Assembly: GCF_016864375.1 (NCBI RefSeq)
Contig: NZ_CP069354.1
Span: forward strand, 2,439,501-2,503,500
DNA: 64,000 bases
Direction of reading: 5' to 3'
Source: Microvirga sp. VF16
Lineage (GTDB): Bacteria > Pseudomonadota > Alphaproteobacteria > Rhizobiales > Beijerinckiaceae
Both the position numbers and the translations under genes were made by a program. Each line of letters begins with the position of its first letter. Position 1 is the stretch's first letter. Below, piece by piece: positions 29,142 through 38,168 of this stretch. Below the pieces are notes generated by a model. That model saw only the letters and a program-made list of their open reading frames with translations, made no database searches and was not told the DNA's origin.

Positions 29142-29410
29142 ATTTCCTGGATTATCCTGCCAACCGCTTCGGTAAGCTATCGCCCAAGTAATGAAGGCGT
29201 AGTCTATTGGACCCGTCGATGTCTGAGACTCGGCGTTGGCGAAAGACCAATGCCTTGAAGACTTCTTCGGTCTTTGGATCTGCGCCCATGGAGAACGGCG
29301 GAATAAGTTTTGCCGGCAGGGTATGGATCAGTTCTCTTTCGGAAGTTCGATATGTCGCTGCCCAATCAAAGCCTTTCTGCGATATCAAAACGTGTACCGT
29401 CTCGTCAGAA

Positions 29411-30148
29411 TTATGATAATCGATTGTCAGATCGATATTCTACCACGTTAGTGTCAAGGTTCCCGAAATCGACACTAATTGTGTACTCTTCATCACAGCC
29501 TTGATGCGTGACACCTTGTGATCGAGCAAATAGAGCAGCTTCTACCCTATTGCGGACCTGAATCTTGTTCATGATGCTCGTGACGTAGTATTTGACGGTG
29601 CCTTCGCTCAATTCGAGCTTGTCACCAATTTGTCTGTTACTAAGGCCAGTTAGCATTGATAAGATTTGCCGCTCCCTCGGTGTAAGGGTTTTAAGCCGGT
29701 CCCTGGGTTTTGACGTGTTTGGAGCGGTCTGTTTGTACATCAAGAGCTTTGGAGCAAGGGTCGGTGAGATACAGCCTATGCCTTGGTCTAACGCTCGCAC
29801 TGCATCTACCAGTCCGGCGCCGCCAGTGCTTTTCGGAAGATAGCCATGCAATCCTCTTGTTATGGCCTCGCAGATCCGATCTTCGTCGGACATGTCTGAG
29901 AGGAGCAATACTTTGGCGAGTGGGTAACTGGTCATGATCGCGTCGAAAGTTTCAAGCCCATCATCCGGTAAACTCATGCCGATGATGATCACATCTGGTG
30001 TGCTCTCCTGCGCTATTCGCATTGCATCTCTTTTCGAAGCTCCCTGTCCCACGACTTCCATGTCCAATTGCGTCTTAAGAGTATGTATTACACCGTCTCG
30101 AAAAAGAGGCTGATCGTCGACAATACTTACCCGAATCGTCTTTAACAT
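29411..30148 (-). CDS. LuxR-family regulator with degenerate receiver (Asp replaced by Gly)
   Basis: Regulator of 245 residues, a paralogue of the one at 28485. The receiver keeps the acidic pair at 11-12 (VDDQ), Ser84 and Lys106, but the phospho-acceptor position reads IIIGMSLPDDG, with Gly57 (codon GGC at 29978-29980) where Asp is expected. The LuxR-type domain is intact (LTPRERQILSMLTGLSNRQIGDKLELSEGTVKYYVTSIMNKI). After it comes an unusual tail of about 35 residues. GGAGAGGAA precedes ATG 30148. It converges with the kinase-regulator pair and its promoter faces the peroxidase gene. It probably works without phosphorylation. Confidence 0.9.
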   Translation of the reverse strand: MLKTIRVSIVDDQPLFRDGVIHTLKTQLDMEVVGQGASKRDAMRIAQESTPDVIIIGMSLPDDGLETFDAIMTSYPLAKVLLLSDMSDEDRICEAITRGLHGYLPKSTGGAGLVDAVRALDQGIGCISPTLAPKLLMYKQTAPNTSKPRDRLKTLTPRERQILSMLTGLSNRQIGDKLELSEGTVKYYVTSIMNKIQVRNRVEAALFARSQGVTHQGCDEEYTISVDFGNLDTNVVEYRSDNRLS

Positions 30149-30918
30149 TGAGTTCCTCTCCAAGACGAACATGTATTGAACACGCGTATTATATTGGGGC
30201 AGCGAGTGTCATCACTGCCCAGTCAAATCTTTTCATTCTTTGGAGTCTTGCTGGTTGAATTATGTATCGGCTTTGAAGGTTGAGCCCTATCTACCGCGGT
30301 GTATGCGGCGAGTACTATGGCCTTATCTCCTTTTGATCGTAAAATTGAGCCATTCCAAAGATGATGTCCATGTTCTTGTGAAAGAACAATATAAATGAAG
30401 AGAACTATGAACCTCATTCGGTGGCGAAAAAGAGCTAGCCCAAAAGGCAGGATGCTGTTGAGCTTATGACCAATCACCCGTGAGGAAAAAGCGGGAGCGT
30501 TAAGACCGGCGTAGAGGTCTCAGCTGATGCTCAACTCCATGAGGTGGCCCGCTGTCATTGTCAGGGCGGGAGCGGTTCGGATCCGCGAAGTCAGTTCGCT
30601 CAATCGTTCGATATGGTGAAAGGTGAGCTCACAGGCGACCTGGTGGCTACAAACCAGTGTTGATAAGGGCGAGGTCTGGCGAAGGCCAGGGCGCTCCTTT
30701 CTTACTGAAAGTCAGACGTGCAGTTGCTTCCCAGCCGAACGCGCCGTGAAAGCATCCGAGTGAGACAAACCAAAGTCTGACGTCGCAACTAACTTTGGTC
30801 CTGTCGAGTAAAGACGTTAGAAAAACATGAGTTAGACCTCAGTCAAAATAGTAAAAGCCTGACTTTCTGCTCATTATGATTGTGTCCTTCTCAATTACAT
30901 AGGGCTGAGGGCTTTATT
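30149..30918. other. Long intergenic region upstream of the giant peroxidase
   Basis: About 770 bases between the atypical LuxR regulator and the peroxidase start. The left half (to about 30480) is AT-rich; an 84-codon minus-strand frame there lacks a ribosome site and recognisable sequence. The right half contains several hairpins (separate entry). The last 80 bases are AT-rich and must hold the peroxidase leader. Bidirectional promoters are expected, since both flanking genes are transcribed outward. Confidence 0.5.
30638..30781 (+). ncRNA. Candidate structured RNA or intron remnant (unassigned)
   Basis: Three hairpins follow each other: CTGGT 30640-30644 with ACCAG 30653-30657; CTGGC 30676-30680 with GCCAG 30685-30689 around loop GAAG; CTTTC 30697-30701 with GAAAG 30707-30711. 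GTCAGAC 30711-30717 can also pair with GTCTGAC 30775-30781, enclosing the segment after them. The pattern recalls domain I of a group II intron or a long structured leader, but no reverse transcriptase gene or domain V is seen. Family not recognised; it may be transcribed as the leader of the peroxidase mRNA. Confidence 0.3.
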
Positions 30919-33900
30919 ATGGTCGCCTATATTCGTTCGGACTTGGACTTCATTCTCGCTCAAATCAAGATCGCTGAAGCGCATGCCGCGGGTCAGCCCT
31001 TGTATGGCGAGGACGGCCTGATCCCTGCCTACAACGTGGCATGGGGTTTGCGGACTGTGGACGGTTCCTACAACCACCTCCTCCCCGGTCAGGAGCAGTG
31101 GGGTGCAGCGGGCCGCGCGTTCCCCGAACAGCTCACGCCGGTGTATCGTCCTGCAGACGGAACGACCTTCGATCCCGATGGCCCTGGCCCGGCTCCCACG
31201 ATGCCGACGGCCCCGAACTACAATCCATCGAACGATCCTAATTCCCTCGTTTTCGACTCGAGCCTGCGCACCATCTCCAATCTGCTCGTCGATCAGACAC
31301 TGGGAAATCCGGCAGCAATCCTGACGGCCTTGGAACGCGCCGGTTCGGCCAACCCGATGGCCGACTTGCCGGCTGTGACGGCCATCTACCAGGCCTTCAA
31401 GCCGGCCTGGGATGCGGAATACCAGGCCCGTGTCGTCATGCAGAATGCCAAAGCTGCGGCAGAGGAGCTGGGCGATGGTGATCCCGACACCGAACCGTCC
31501 GCCGAGGAGCAAGCTGCCCTTGATGCGTGGGCTGAGGCCACCGCGGCCCATGCCGTAACGGTGACGAATCTGAACGCTGCCCGGGTCGTGCGTGACACGG
31601 CGCTTGTGCCGTTCGGCATCGCAATGGATGGCGACAACGTGCACCTTCCCGCGGTCGCTCCGGACGAAGGCCTGTCGGCGCCGTTCAACTCATGGTTCAC
31701 CCTGTTCGGCCAGTTCTTCGATCACGGGCTCGATCTCGTCAACAAGGGCGGCAGCGGCACCGTCTTCATTCCGCTGCAGCCGGATGATCCGCTCTATGTC
31801 GAAGGCAGCCACACGAATTTCATGGTTCTGACGCGTGCGACGGTTTCTGCCGGAGCAGACAACATCATGGGTACGGCCGACGATGTCGGTCCCGTGAACA
31901 CAACAACGTCGTATGTCGACCAGAACCAGACCTACACCTCGCATGCCTCGCATCAGGTGTTTCTGCGTCAATATGAGGTGCAAGACGGGAGGCCCGTCGC
32001 AACCGGCATGCTGATCGAAGGTGCCAATGGCGGCATGGCCACCTGGGGCGAGGTCAAGGCCCAAGCGCTCATGCTCGGCATCAAGCTGACCGACTTCGAT
32101 GTCGGTAACGTGCCGCTCCTGCGAACCGACCAGTATGGCAATTTCATCCCCAATGCGGCCGGCTACGCGCAGGTGATCACAGGCATTGGTGCTGACGGCA
32201 TCCCGAACACGGCCGACGATATCGTCATCTCCGGAACGCCGGGCAGCCCGGTCGACCCGACGGTCGCGGGAGCCCTTCGCACCGGTCACGCTTTCCTCGC
32301 GGACATCGCCCATGAGGCTGTCCCGATCGGAAAGATTGCCGACGGCGATATCACCATTGGCCTGGGCAACCCGGGCAACGGCGATACCGAGTACGACAAC
32401 GAACTGCTTGACGCGCACTTCATCGCCGGCGACGGCCGCGTCAACGAGAATATCGGCCTGACGGCGGTCCACCATGTGTTCCATGCCGAACATAACCGGC
32501 TCGTCGAGCACACCAAGGAGGTCGTCCTGGCCGACGCCCAGGAAATGCTGGACAATGGTGCCTCTCAGGCCGAAGCCGTGGCCTTCCTCAACGAATGGTT
32601 GGCGTCCGACGTGACCGAGGTCCCAGCCTCTCTTACCGGTCTCGTCTGGGATGGCGAGCGCCTGTTCCAGGCGGCGAAATTCGGCACCGAAATGCAGTAT
32701 CAGCATCTCGTGTTCGAGGAGTTCGCCCGAAAGGTCCAGCCCAACATCAACGTATTCCTCGTTCCCGACGGGTTCGACACCACGATCAACCCGGATATCA
32801 TCGCGGAATTCGCACATGTCGTGTATCGGTTCGGTCACTCGATGCTGACCGAATCCATCGACCGCTTTAGCCCCACCTTCGTTGGAAACCACATCGGCCT
32901 CATCGACGGCTTCCTCAATCCGGTCAACTTCGACTCCAATCATGCGATCACCGACGACATCGCGGCCGGCGCCATCATCCGGGGCATGACCCGGCAGGTC
33001 GGCAATGAGATCGACGAGTTCGTGACGACCGCGCTGCGCAACAACCTGCTCGGCCTGCCGCTCGATCTTGCGACCATCAACCTCGCCCGCGGCCGGGACA
33101 CCGGCGTGCCATCTCTCAACGAGGCGCGCGCTCAATTCTATGCCGCCACCAACCAGGATGTACTGCTCAAGCCCTATGAGAGTTGGGTCGATTTCGCCGG
33201 GCATCTCAAGCATGAGGCCTCGATCATCAACTTTGTAGCAGCCTATGGAACGCACGAGCTGATTACCAGCCAAACCACGGTTGAGGGCAAGCGCGACGCC
33301 GCGATGACACTGATCCTTGGTCAGTCGTTCGGGGGCCTGGAGGTCCCGGCCGATGCAGCCGATTTCCTCAATGCAACCGGTGAATATGCCGGCGGTTCGC
33401 TCGGCGGTCTCAACAATGTCGACCTCTGGATCGGAGGTCTTGCAGAAGAGATCATGCCCTTCGGCGGCATGCTCGGCTCCACCTTCAACTTCGTCTTCGA
33501 AGTTCAGATGGAGAAGCTTCAGAGCGGCGACCGCTTCTACTACCTGCAGCGTCTCGACGGCCTGCATCTGTTCGGCGAGATGGAGAATAATTCCTTCGCC
33601 GCCATGATCATGCGCAATACCGACGCGACCCATCTGCCGTCAGACGTGTTCTCGACACCGGGCCTGATCCTCGAGGTCGATGCAACCAAGCAGTTCAACG
33701 ACCTTGATGGTGATGGAGACCTGGAGACCGGCGATCCAACAGGCGGCGGCATTCTGAGCCAGGTGGTCATTCGCAACAATCCGGCAACGTCCGGACCCGA
33801 TACCAACTATCTGCGCTATAACGGCGACGAGCATGTTGTGCTCGGCGGCACCGACGCGAACGATACGATCATCGCCAGTATTGGTGACGATACGCTCTAC

Positions 33901-36900
33901 GGCGATAAAGGGAACGACCGTCTCGAGGGCAACTTCGGAAACGACATCATCAATGGTGGTGACGGCGATGATATCATCGTCGACAGCGGCGGTGACGACA
34001 ACATCAAGGCCGGCGCCGGTAACGACGTGGTTCATGCCGGTCCTGGCCTTGACCTGGTGATGGGCAATGACGGCCAGGATTTCATCTTCCTCGGCACAGA
34101 CATGGGCTCGGAAGTCTTCGCCGGTACCGGCAACGACTTCATCTACGGCAACAAGAATGCCGAACGGATCCTCGGCAACGAGGGCAATGACTGGATCGAA
34201 ACCGGTACCTTCGACGGTGCCCCGGGCGACAACTTCGACGAAGTCTTCGCGCATGATGGTATCGACGGCCACGACGTGTTCCTTGGCGATGGCGGCTTCG
34301 ACGAGTTCATCGGTGAAGGCGGCGACGACATCATGGTGGGCAGCGCAGGCCGCGGCAAGATGGTGGGTATGTCCGGCTTCGACTGGGCGACCTACAAGGA
34401 CAATACGCTCGGAGTGAACGCTGACCTCTCCATCCCGATCATCTTCGACGAGGCGCCGACGGTGCCGCAGAATGCAGCGCTGGATGAGTACGAGTCGGTG
34501 GAAGGCCTTTCGGGAACGAAGTTCAACGACATTCTGACTGGCACGAACGACGTGGCTGCGGACCGTGCTCCTCTGTCTCAAGGTGGCAGCACAGGCTATC
34601 TCGGTAGCGTGCTCGACGCCGAGGGCATCGCTCTCATCAAGGGGCTTCAGGATTTGCTCGGCGCCGGTGTGACGTCGTTCGACGGTGGCGACATTATCCT
34701 GGGCGGCGACGGCAGCGACCGCATCACGGGCCAGGCCGGCGACGACATCATCGACGGCGACAGCTGGCTCGATGTGCAGATCGGAGTCTTCGCACCCGGC
34801 GATACGGAGCACACCGGCACACCGATCGCGCTGCACAAGAGCATGACGACCCTTGCGGCGAGCATGTTCAACGGCACGATCAATCCGGGCCAGCTCGCCA
34901 TCGTGCGGACGATCAGGAACAGCACGACGCAGGAAGCGCTCGGCGAGACCACCGACAGCGACGGCATCGCCGATGTCGACAGGGCCGTGTTCTCCGGTGC
35001 GCGTGCCGATTACGACATCACCTTCAATCCGGACGGCACGGTAATCGTGGACCATGTCCGCGGCCTCGCGACCGACGGCAGGGACACGATCCGCAATGTC
35101 GAGATCCTGGACTTCACCGATCAGGACATCTCGCTGCTGGCGCCGACGCTGGATCTTCATGGCGACGTCACCGTCACCAACACCACGACGACCCCACAGG
35201 CCTATCGCGATACATTTGACACAGCTTCGCACAGCAACAGCAACGGCTCTGTGAACTGGACAGCAACTCCTTGGGACGAGACCAATGACGACGACGGCGT
35301 GACGACGGGCCAGATCCAGATCGATGCAGGAGCTGGCAATGGCACGAACGAGTTGCGCTTCCTCGCCGGCGACGGTGCGTCGATCACGCGCACTGTCAAT
35401 CTCAGCGGTGTCACAAACGCGACATTGTCGTTCGACTATGATCGCTTGAACGGTATTGAGAATCTCGACGCCGGCGAGACGGTCGAAGTGCAATATTCTC
35501 AGACCGGATCATTCGCAGTAGGGAACTACACCGTATTGCAGACGATCAACAGCAACTCCGGAAACTTCTTCACTGGCGCAGGATCAAGTTCCTTCAATCT
35601 AAACCTGACCGGAGCTGGCGCAAATTCTGCCATCCGATTTGTCTCAACGGCAATCAACGGCGCGAACGAACGAGTCACTATCGACAACTTCAACATTGCT
35701 ACGACTACGACCACGACCACGACTGTTCCTGGGACACCGGGTAACAACTACGTAACCGCCTACACAGAAAATGGCCCTGCCATTGCAATTGCTGCCGGTG
35801 CAGTGATTACAGATGATGGCACAACCATCAATTCGGCACGGGTCGTTCTCACCAATGCCAGCGCAGGTGATGTCCTGTCGGTCGCCGGCGGTCTTCCAGG
35901 CGGTATCGGGTTGTCGATCGACAGCACCACTGTTCCCGGACAGATCATCCTGAATCTGACCGGCACATCATCCATCGCCAACTACCGGACGGCGATCCAA
36001 CAGGTGCGATACTCCAACACCTCGGAGAACCCGGCAACGACTGCCCGTATCCTGCAGGTCACCGTCAATGATGGCCTGCTGAACAGCAACGTCGCCACAG
36101 CGACCGTCAACGTGACTGCGCTGAACGACGCTCCACTCGCGGTAACCGACAACGTGTTCACCAACATCGCCGGGAGTATCCTGGTGCCTGAGTGGATGAT
36201 GCTGGCCAACGACACGGATGCAGAGGGCAATGTCCTGAACGTCACCGGAGCAACCGAGAACGACGCGAACTTCTCCATCACCTTTGCATCCTCGGGAGAC
36301 GTTACTGCCGCACGAACCGATACCGATGACACCAAGGACTTCACCTACACGATCAGCGACGGCAGCCTCACCTCTTCTGCCGATGTTGACATCGTTTGGG
36401 ATACCGCCGGATCAATCGACGGCACCATTGTTGGTGACATCCTCCTTGGTAATGCTAACGGTACGACCTTCAACGCAAATGGCGGCAACGACATCGTCGC
36501 TGCTGGCGGCGGAGCTGACACTGTCAACGGCGGTTCGGGTAACGACACCCTCGATGGCGGTGATGGCAATGACTCGATCACCGGAGGTACCGGCGATGAC
36601 GTCGTCAACGCCGGCACCGGCAACGACAGAATCGTCTGGAACGCCAATGGGTCCGGCGATACGGACGGGTACGATAAGGTCGATGGCAGCTTCGGTACTG
36701 ACACGTTCGCCGTCGGTACGCGAGCAAGTGAGCAGGAAACCTTCCGGGTCTACACGAAGGCCTATTGGGAACAGGTTCTCGGCATGCCGAGCCTGCCTGC
36801 GAACACGGAAATCGTCGTCACCCGTACTGTGGGGGGCACCACCTCGATCATCGCGGAGCTCGACAACATCGAGGAGATCCGCATCGGCAACCAGACGGCC

Positions 36901-38034
36901 GACCCGGTTCCCGGCGGCCCGCAAGGTGCCGGCGCGGGCGACACGGTGCAGATCTTCGGTGATTTCACGACCACCAGTCTGGCGTTGAACACGATCACCA
37001 TCGACGGCACTGCCGGTGACGACACGGTGGACATCTCGGCTTTGGCCTCGGCACACCGGATCGTCTTCCGCTCCAACGGCGGCAAGGACACCATCGTGGG
37101 CACACTACGCGCTCAGGATGTGATCGAGCTGCCTCCGGGAATGTCGATTGACGACTATACGGAGGAGACTGACGACGAGGGCATCACCACACTGACAAGC
37201 ACCGACCATCAAATCACCTATACGTGCTCCGAGCGGCCCATGGTTCGGGAGTGCACGGCCGAGGAGCCTCCAGTCGAGGAGCCGCCGGTCGAGGAGCCTC
37301 CGGTCGAGCAGCCGCCCGTCCAGCAGCCCCCGGTTCAGCAGCCTCCGGTTGAGGTTCCTGTGGATGAAGGTCCGGTGAACGAGGTCAAGTGGGGTGGTCG
37401 CGGCCATGACAGGCTCTGGGGTCAGGACGGCCACGACAAGCTCTACGGCGGGTCTGGACACGACCGGCTCTGGGGCAAGGAAGGCCATGACCGACTCGAC
37501 GGTGGGGCAGGCAGCGACCGGCTCTCCGGCGGAGCGGGCAATGACAAGCTCTACGGCAGGTCTGGCAATGACCAGCTTGATGGCGGGTCTGGAAACGACC
37601 GGCTCTGGGGCGAAGACGGCCACGATACGCTCAAGGGTATGATCGGCGACGATCATCTCGACGGCGGCAAAGGCAAGGATCGTCTCTATGGCGGCTCGGG
37701 CAATGACAGCCTCAAGGGCGGCTCTGGCGACGATCGTCTCGAGGGCGGCTCTGGCAACGACCTCCTTAAGGGCGGGGCCGGGAATGACAAGCTGACCGGC
37801 GGCTCAGGCCAGGACACCTTCGTCTTCGAGAAGAACGGTGGCTGGGACACCGTCACCGACTTCCGCAACGGTCACGACAAGATCGATGCGAGAAGCCTGT
37901 CCGGGGTGGACAGCCTGTCCGACCTGAGCCTGATGCAATCGGGCAACAACGTCGAGATTGTGCACGGCTCCGACATCCTCGTCCTGAAGGGCGTCAAGGT
38001 ATCCGATCTCGACAACAGCGACTTCGTCTTCTGA
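30919..38034 (+). CDS. Giant secreted animal-type heme peroxidase with RTX calcium repeats (MopA-like)
   Basis: Exoprotein of 2371 residues. The animal-type peroxidase domain spans roughly residues 230-930: distal His269 in FGQFFDHGLDLV, HAEHNRLVEHT near 525, proximal His640 in YRFGHSMLTESID and RGRDTGVPSLNEAR near 724. Then come RTX block one (about 975-1145), beta-rich segments, a cadherin-like domain (about 1733-1828), RTX block two (about 1833-1908), a Pro/Glu linker (about 2113-2151), RTX block three with about 15 nonapeptides (about 2155-2304), and a C-terminal type I secretion signal. No N-terminal signal peptide is present. Size and domains match secreted Mn(II)-oxidising peroxidases such as MopA; the substrate is inferred. 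ATG 30919 has only a weak GAGGG ahead of it. Confidence 0.88.
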   Translation: MVAYIRSDLDFILAQIKIAEAHAAGQPLYGEDGLIPAYNVAWGLRTVDGSYNHLLPGQEQWGAAGRAFPEQLTPVYRPADGTTFDPDGPGPAPTMPTAPNYNPSNDPNSLVFDSSLRTISNLLVDQTLGNPAAILTALERAGSANPMADLPAVTAIYQAFKPAWDAEYQARVVMQNAKAAAEELGDGDPDTEPSAEEQAALDAWAEATAAHAVTVTNLNAARVVRDTALVPFGIAMDGDNVHLPAVAPDEGLSAPFNSWFTLFGQFFDHGLDLVNKGGSGTVFIPLQPDDPLYVEGSHTNFMVLTRATVSAGADNIMGTADDVGPVNTTTSYVDQNQTYTSHASHQVFLRQYEVQDGRPVATGMLIEGANGGMATWGEVKAQALMLGIKLTDFDVGNVPLLRTDQYGNFIPNAAGYAQVITGIGADGIPNTADDIVISGTPGSPVDPTVAGALRTGHAFLADIAHEAVPIGKIADGDITIGLGNPGNGDTEYDNELLDAHFIAGDGRVNENIGLTAVHHVFHAEHNRLVEHTKEVVLADAQEMLDNGASQAEAVAFLNEWLASDVTEVPASLTGLVWDGERLFQAAKFGTEMQYQHLVFEEFARKVQPNINVFLVPDGFDTTINPDIIAEFAHVVYRFGHSMLTESIDRFSPTFVGNHIGLIDGFLNPVNFDSNHAITDDIAAGAIIRGMTRQVGNEIDEFVTTALRNNLLGLPLDLATINLARGRDTGVPSLNEARAQFYAATNQDVLLKPYESWVDFAGHLKHEASIINFVAAYGTHELITSQTTVEGKRDAAMTLILGQSFGGLEVPADAADFLNATGEYAGGSLGGLNNVDLWIGGLAEEIMPFGGMLGSTFNFVFEVQMEKLQSGDRFYYLQRLDGLHLFGEMENNSFAAMIMRNTDATHLPSDVFSTPGLILEVDATKQFNDLDGDGDLETGDPTGGGILSQVVIRNNPATSGPDTNYLRYNGDEHVVLGGTDANDTIIASIGDDTLYGDKGNDRLEGNFGNDIINGGDGDDIIVDSGGDDNIKAGAGNDVVHAGPGLDLVMGNDGQDFIFLGTDMGSEVFAGTGNDFIYGNKNAERILGNEGNDWIETGTFDGAPGDNFDEVFAHDGIDGHDVFLGDGGFDEFIGEGGDDIMVGSAGRGKMVGMSGFDWATYKDNTLGVNADLSIPIIFDEAPTVPQNAALDEYESVEGLSGTKFNDILTGTNDVAADRAPLSQGGSTGYLGSVLDAEGIALIKGLQDLLGAGVTSFDGGDIILGGDGSDRITGQAGDDIIDGDSWLDVQIGVFAPGDTEHTGTPIALHKSMTTLAASMFNGTINPGQLAIVRTIRNSTTQEALGETTDSDGIADVDRAVFSGARADYDITFNPDGTVIVDHVRGLATDGRDTIRNVEILDFTDQDISLLAPTLDLHGDVTVTNTTTTPQAYRDTFDTASHSNSNGSVNWTATPWDETNDDDGVTTGQIQIDAGAGNGTNELRFLAGDGASITRTVNLSGVTNATLSFDYDRLNGIENLDAGETVEVQYSQTGSFAVGNYTVLQTINSNSGNFFTGAGSSSFNLNLTGAGANSAIRFVSTAINGANERVTIDNFNIATTTTTTTTVPGTPGNNYVTAYTENGPAIAIAAGAVITDDGTTINSARVVLTNASAGDVLSVAGGLPGGIGLSIDSTTVPGQIILNLTGTSSIANYRTAIQQVRYSNTSENPATTARILQVTVNDGLLNSNVATATVNVTALNDAPLAVTDNVFTNIAGSILVPEWMMLANDTDAEGNVLNVTGATENDANFSITFASSGDVTAARTDTDDTKDFTYTISDGSLTSSADVDIVWDTAGSIDGTIVGDILLGNANGTTFNANGGNDIVAAGGGADTVNGGSGNDTLDGGDGNDSITGGTGDDVVNAGTGNDRIVWNANGSGDTDGYDKVDGSFGTDTFAVGTRASEQETFRVYTKAYWEQVLGMPSLPANTEIVVTRTVGGTTSIIAELDNIEEIRIGNQTADPVPGGPQGAGAGDTVQIFGDFTTTSLALNTITIDGTAGDDTVDISALASAHRIVFRSNGGKDTIVGTLRAQDVIELPPGMSIDDYTEETDDEGITTLTSTDHQITYTCSERPMVRECTAEEPPVEEPPVEEPPVEQPPVQQPPVQQPPVEVPVDEGPVNEVKWGGRGHDRLWGQDGHDKLYGGSGHDRLWGKEGHDRLDGGAGSDRLSGGAGNDKLYGRSGNDQLDGGSGNDRLWGEDGHDTLKGMIGDDHLDGGKGKDRLYGGSGNDSLKGGSGDDRLEGGSGNDLLKGGAGNDKLTGGSGQDTFVFEKNGGWDTVTDFRNGHDKIDARSLSGVDSLSDLSLMQSGNNVEIVHGSDILVLKGVKVSDLDNSDFVF

Positions 38035-38059
38035 TGCGGTTGGCCTGAGATCGAATGGC

Positions 38060-38094
38060 CCCGCCGGGAGCATGCCCCCAACGCTCCCGGCGGG
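38060..38094 (+). terminator. Strong hairpin after the peroxidase gene
   Basis: CCCGCCGGGAGC at 38060-38071 pairs perfectly with GCTCCCGGCGGG at 38083-38094, a 12-bp stem with an 11-base loop. It lies 25 bases after the stop and 75 bases before the transport ATPase. With only ATCCTT after the stem it may act as a partial terminator, allowing less expression of the exporter than of the exoenzyme. Confidence 0.65.
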
Positions 38095-38168
38095 ATCCTT
38101 ATCAAAACATCGGTGTGAGTTTCTCAAGACTCAATCGAAGCACCACAACGACACCATCCGTCGAGGCA

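Noticed and set aside
30223..30477. 84-codon minus-strand frame in the gap before the peroxidase
   Set aside because: No ribosome site, no recognised sequence; AT-rich gap explains the absence of stops poorly but not enough to call a gene.
31690..33633. Long antisense open frame (about 647 codons) opposite the peroxidase gene
   Set aside because: The sense strand has clear peroxidase motifs; the antisense frame is a shadow caused by high GC and codon bias, with no ribosome site or family character.
33640..35493. Second long antisense open frame (about 617 codons) opposite the peroxidase gene
   Set aside because: Same reason; composition is the complement of RTX repeats (Val/Ile/Asp-rich), not a protein family.
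37381..37830. Regular DNA repeats that resemble a CRISPR array
   Set aside because: Period is 27 bases in frame with the gene and encodes RTX nonapeptides; there are no unique spacers.
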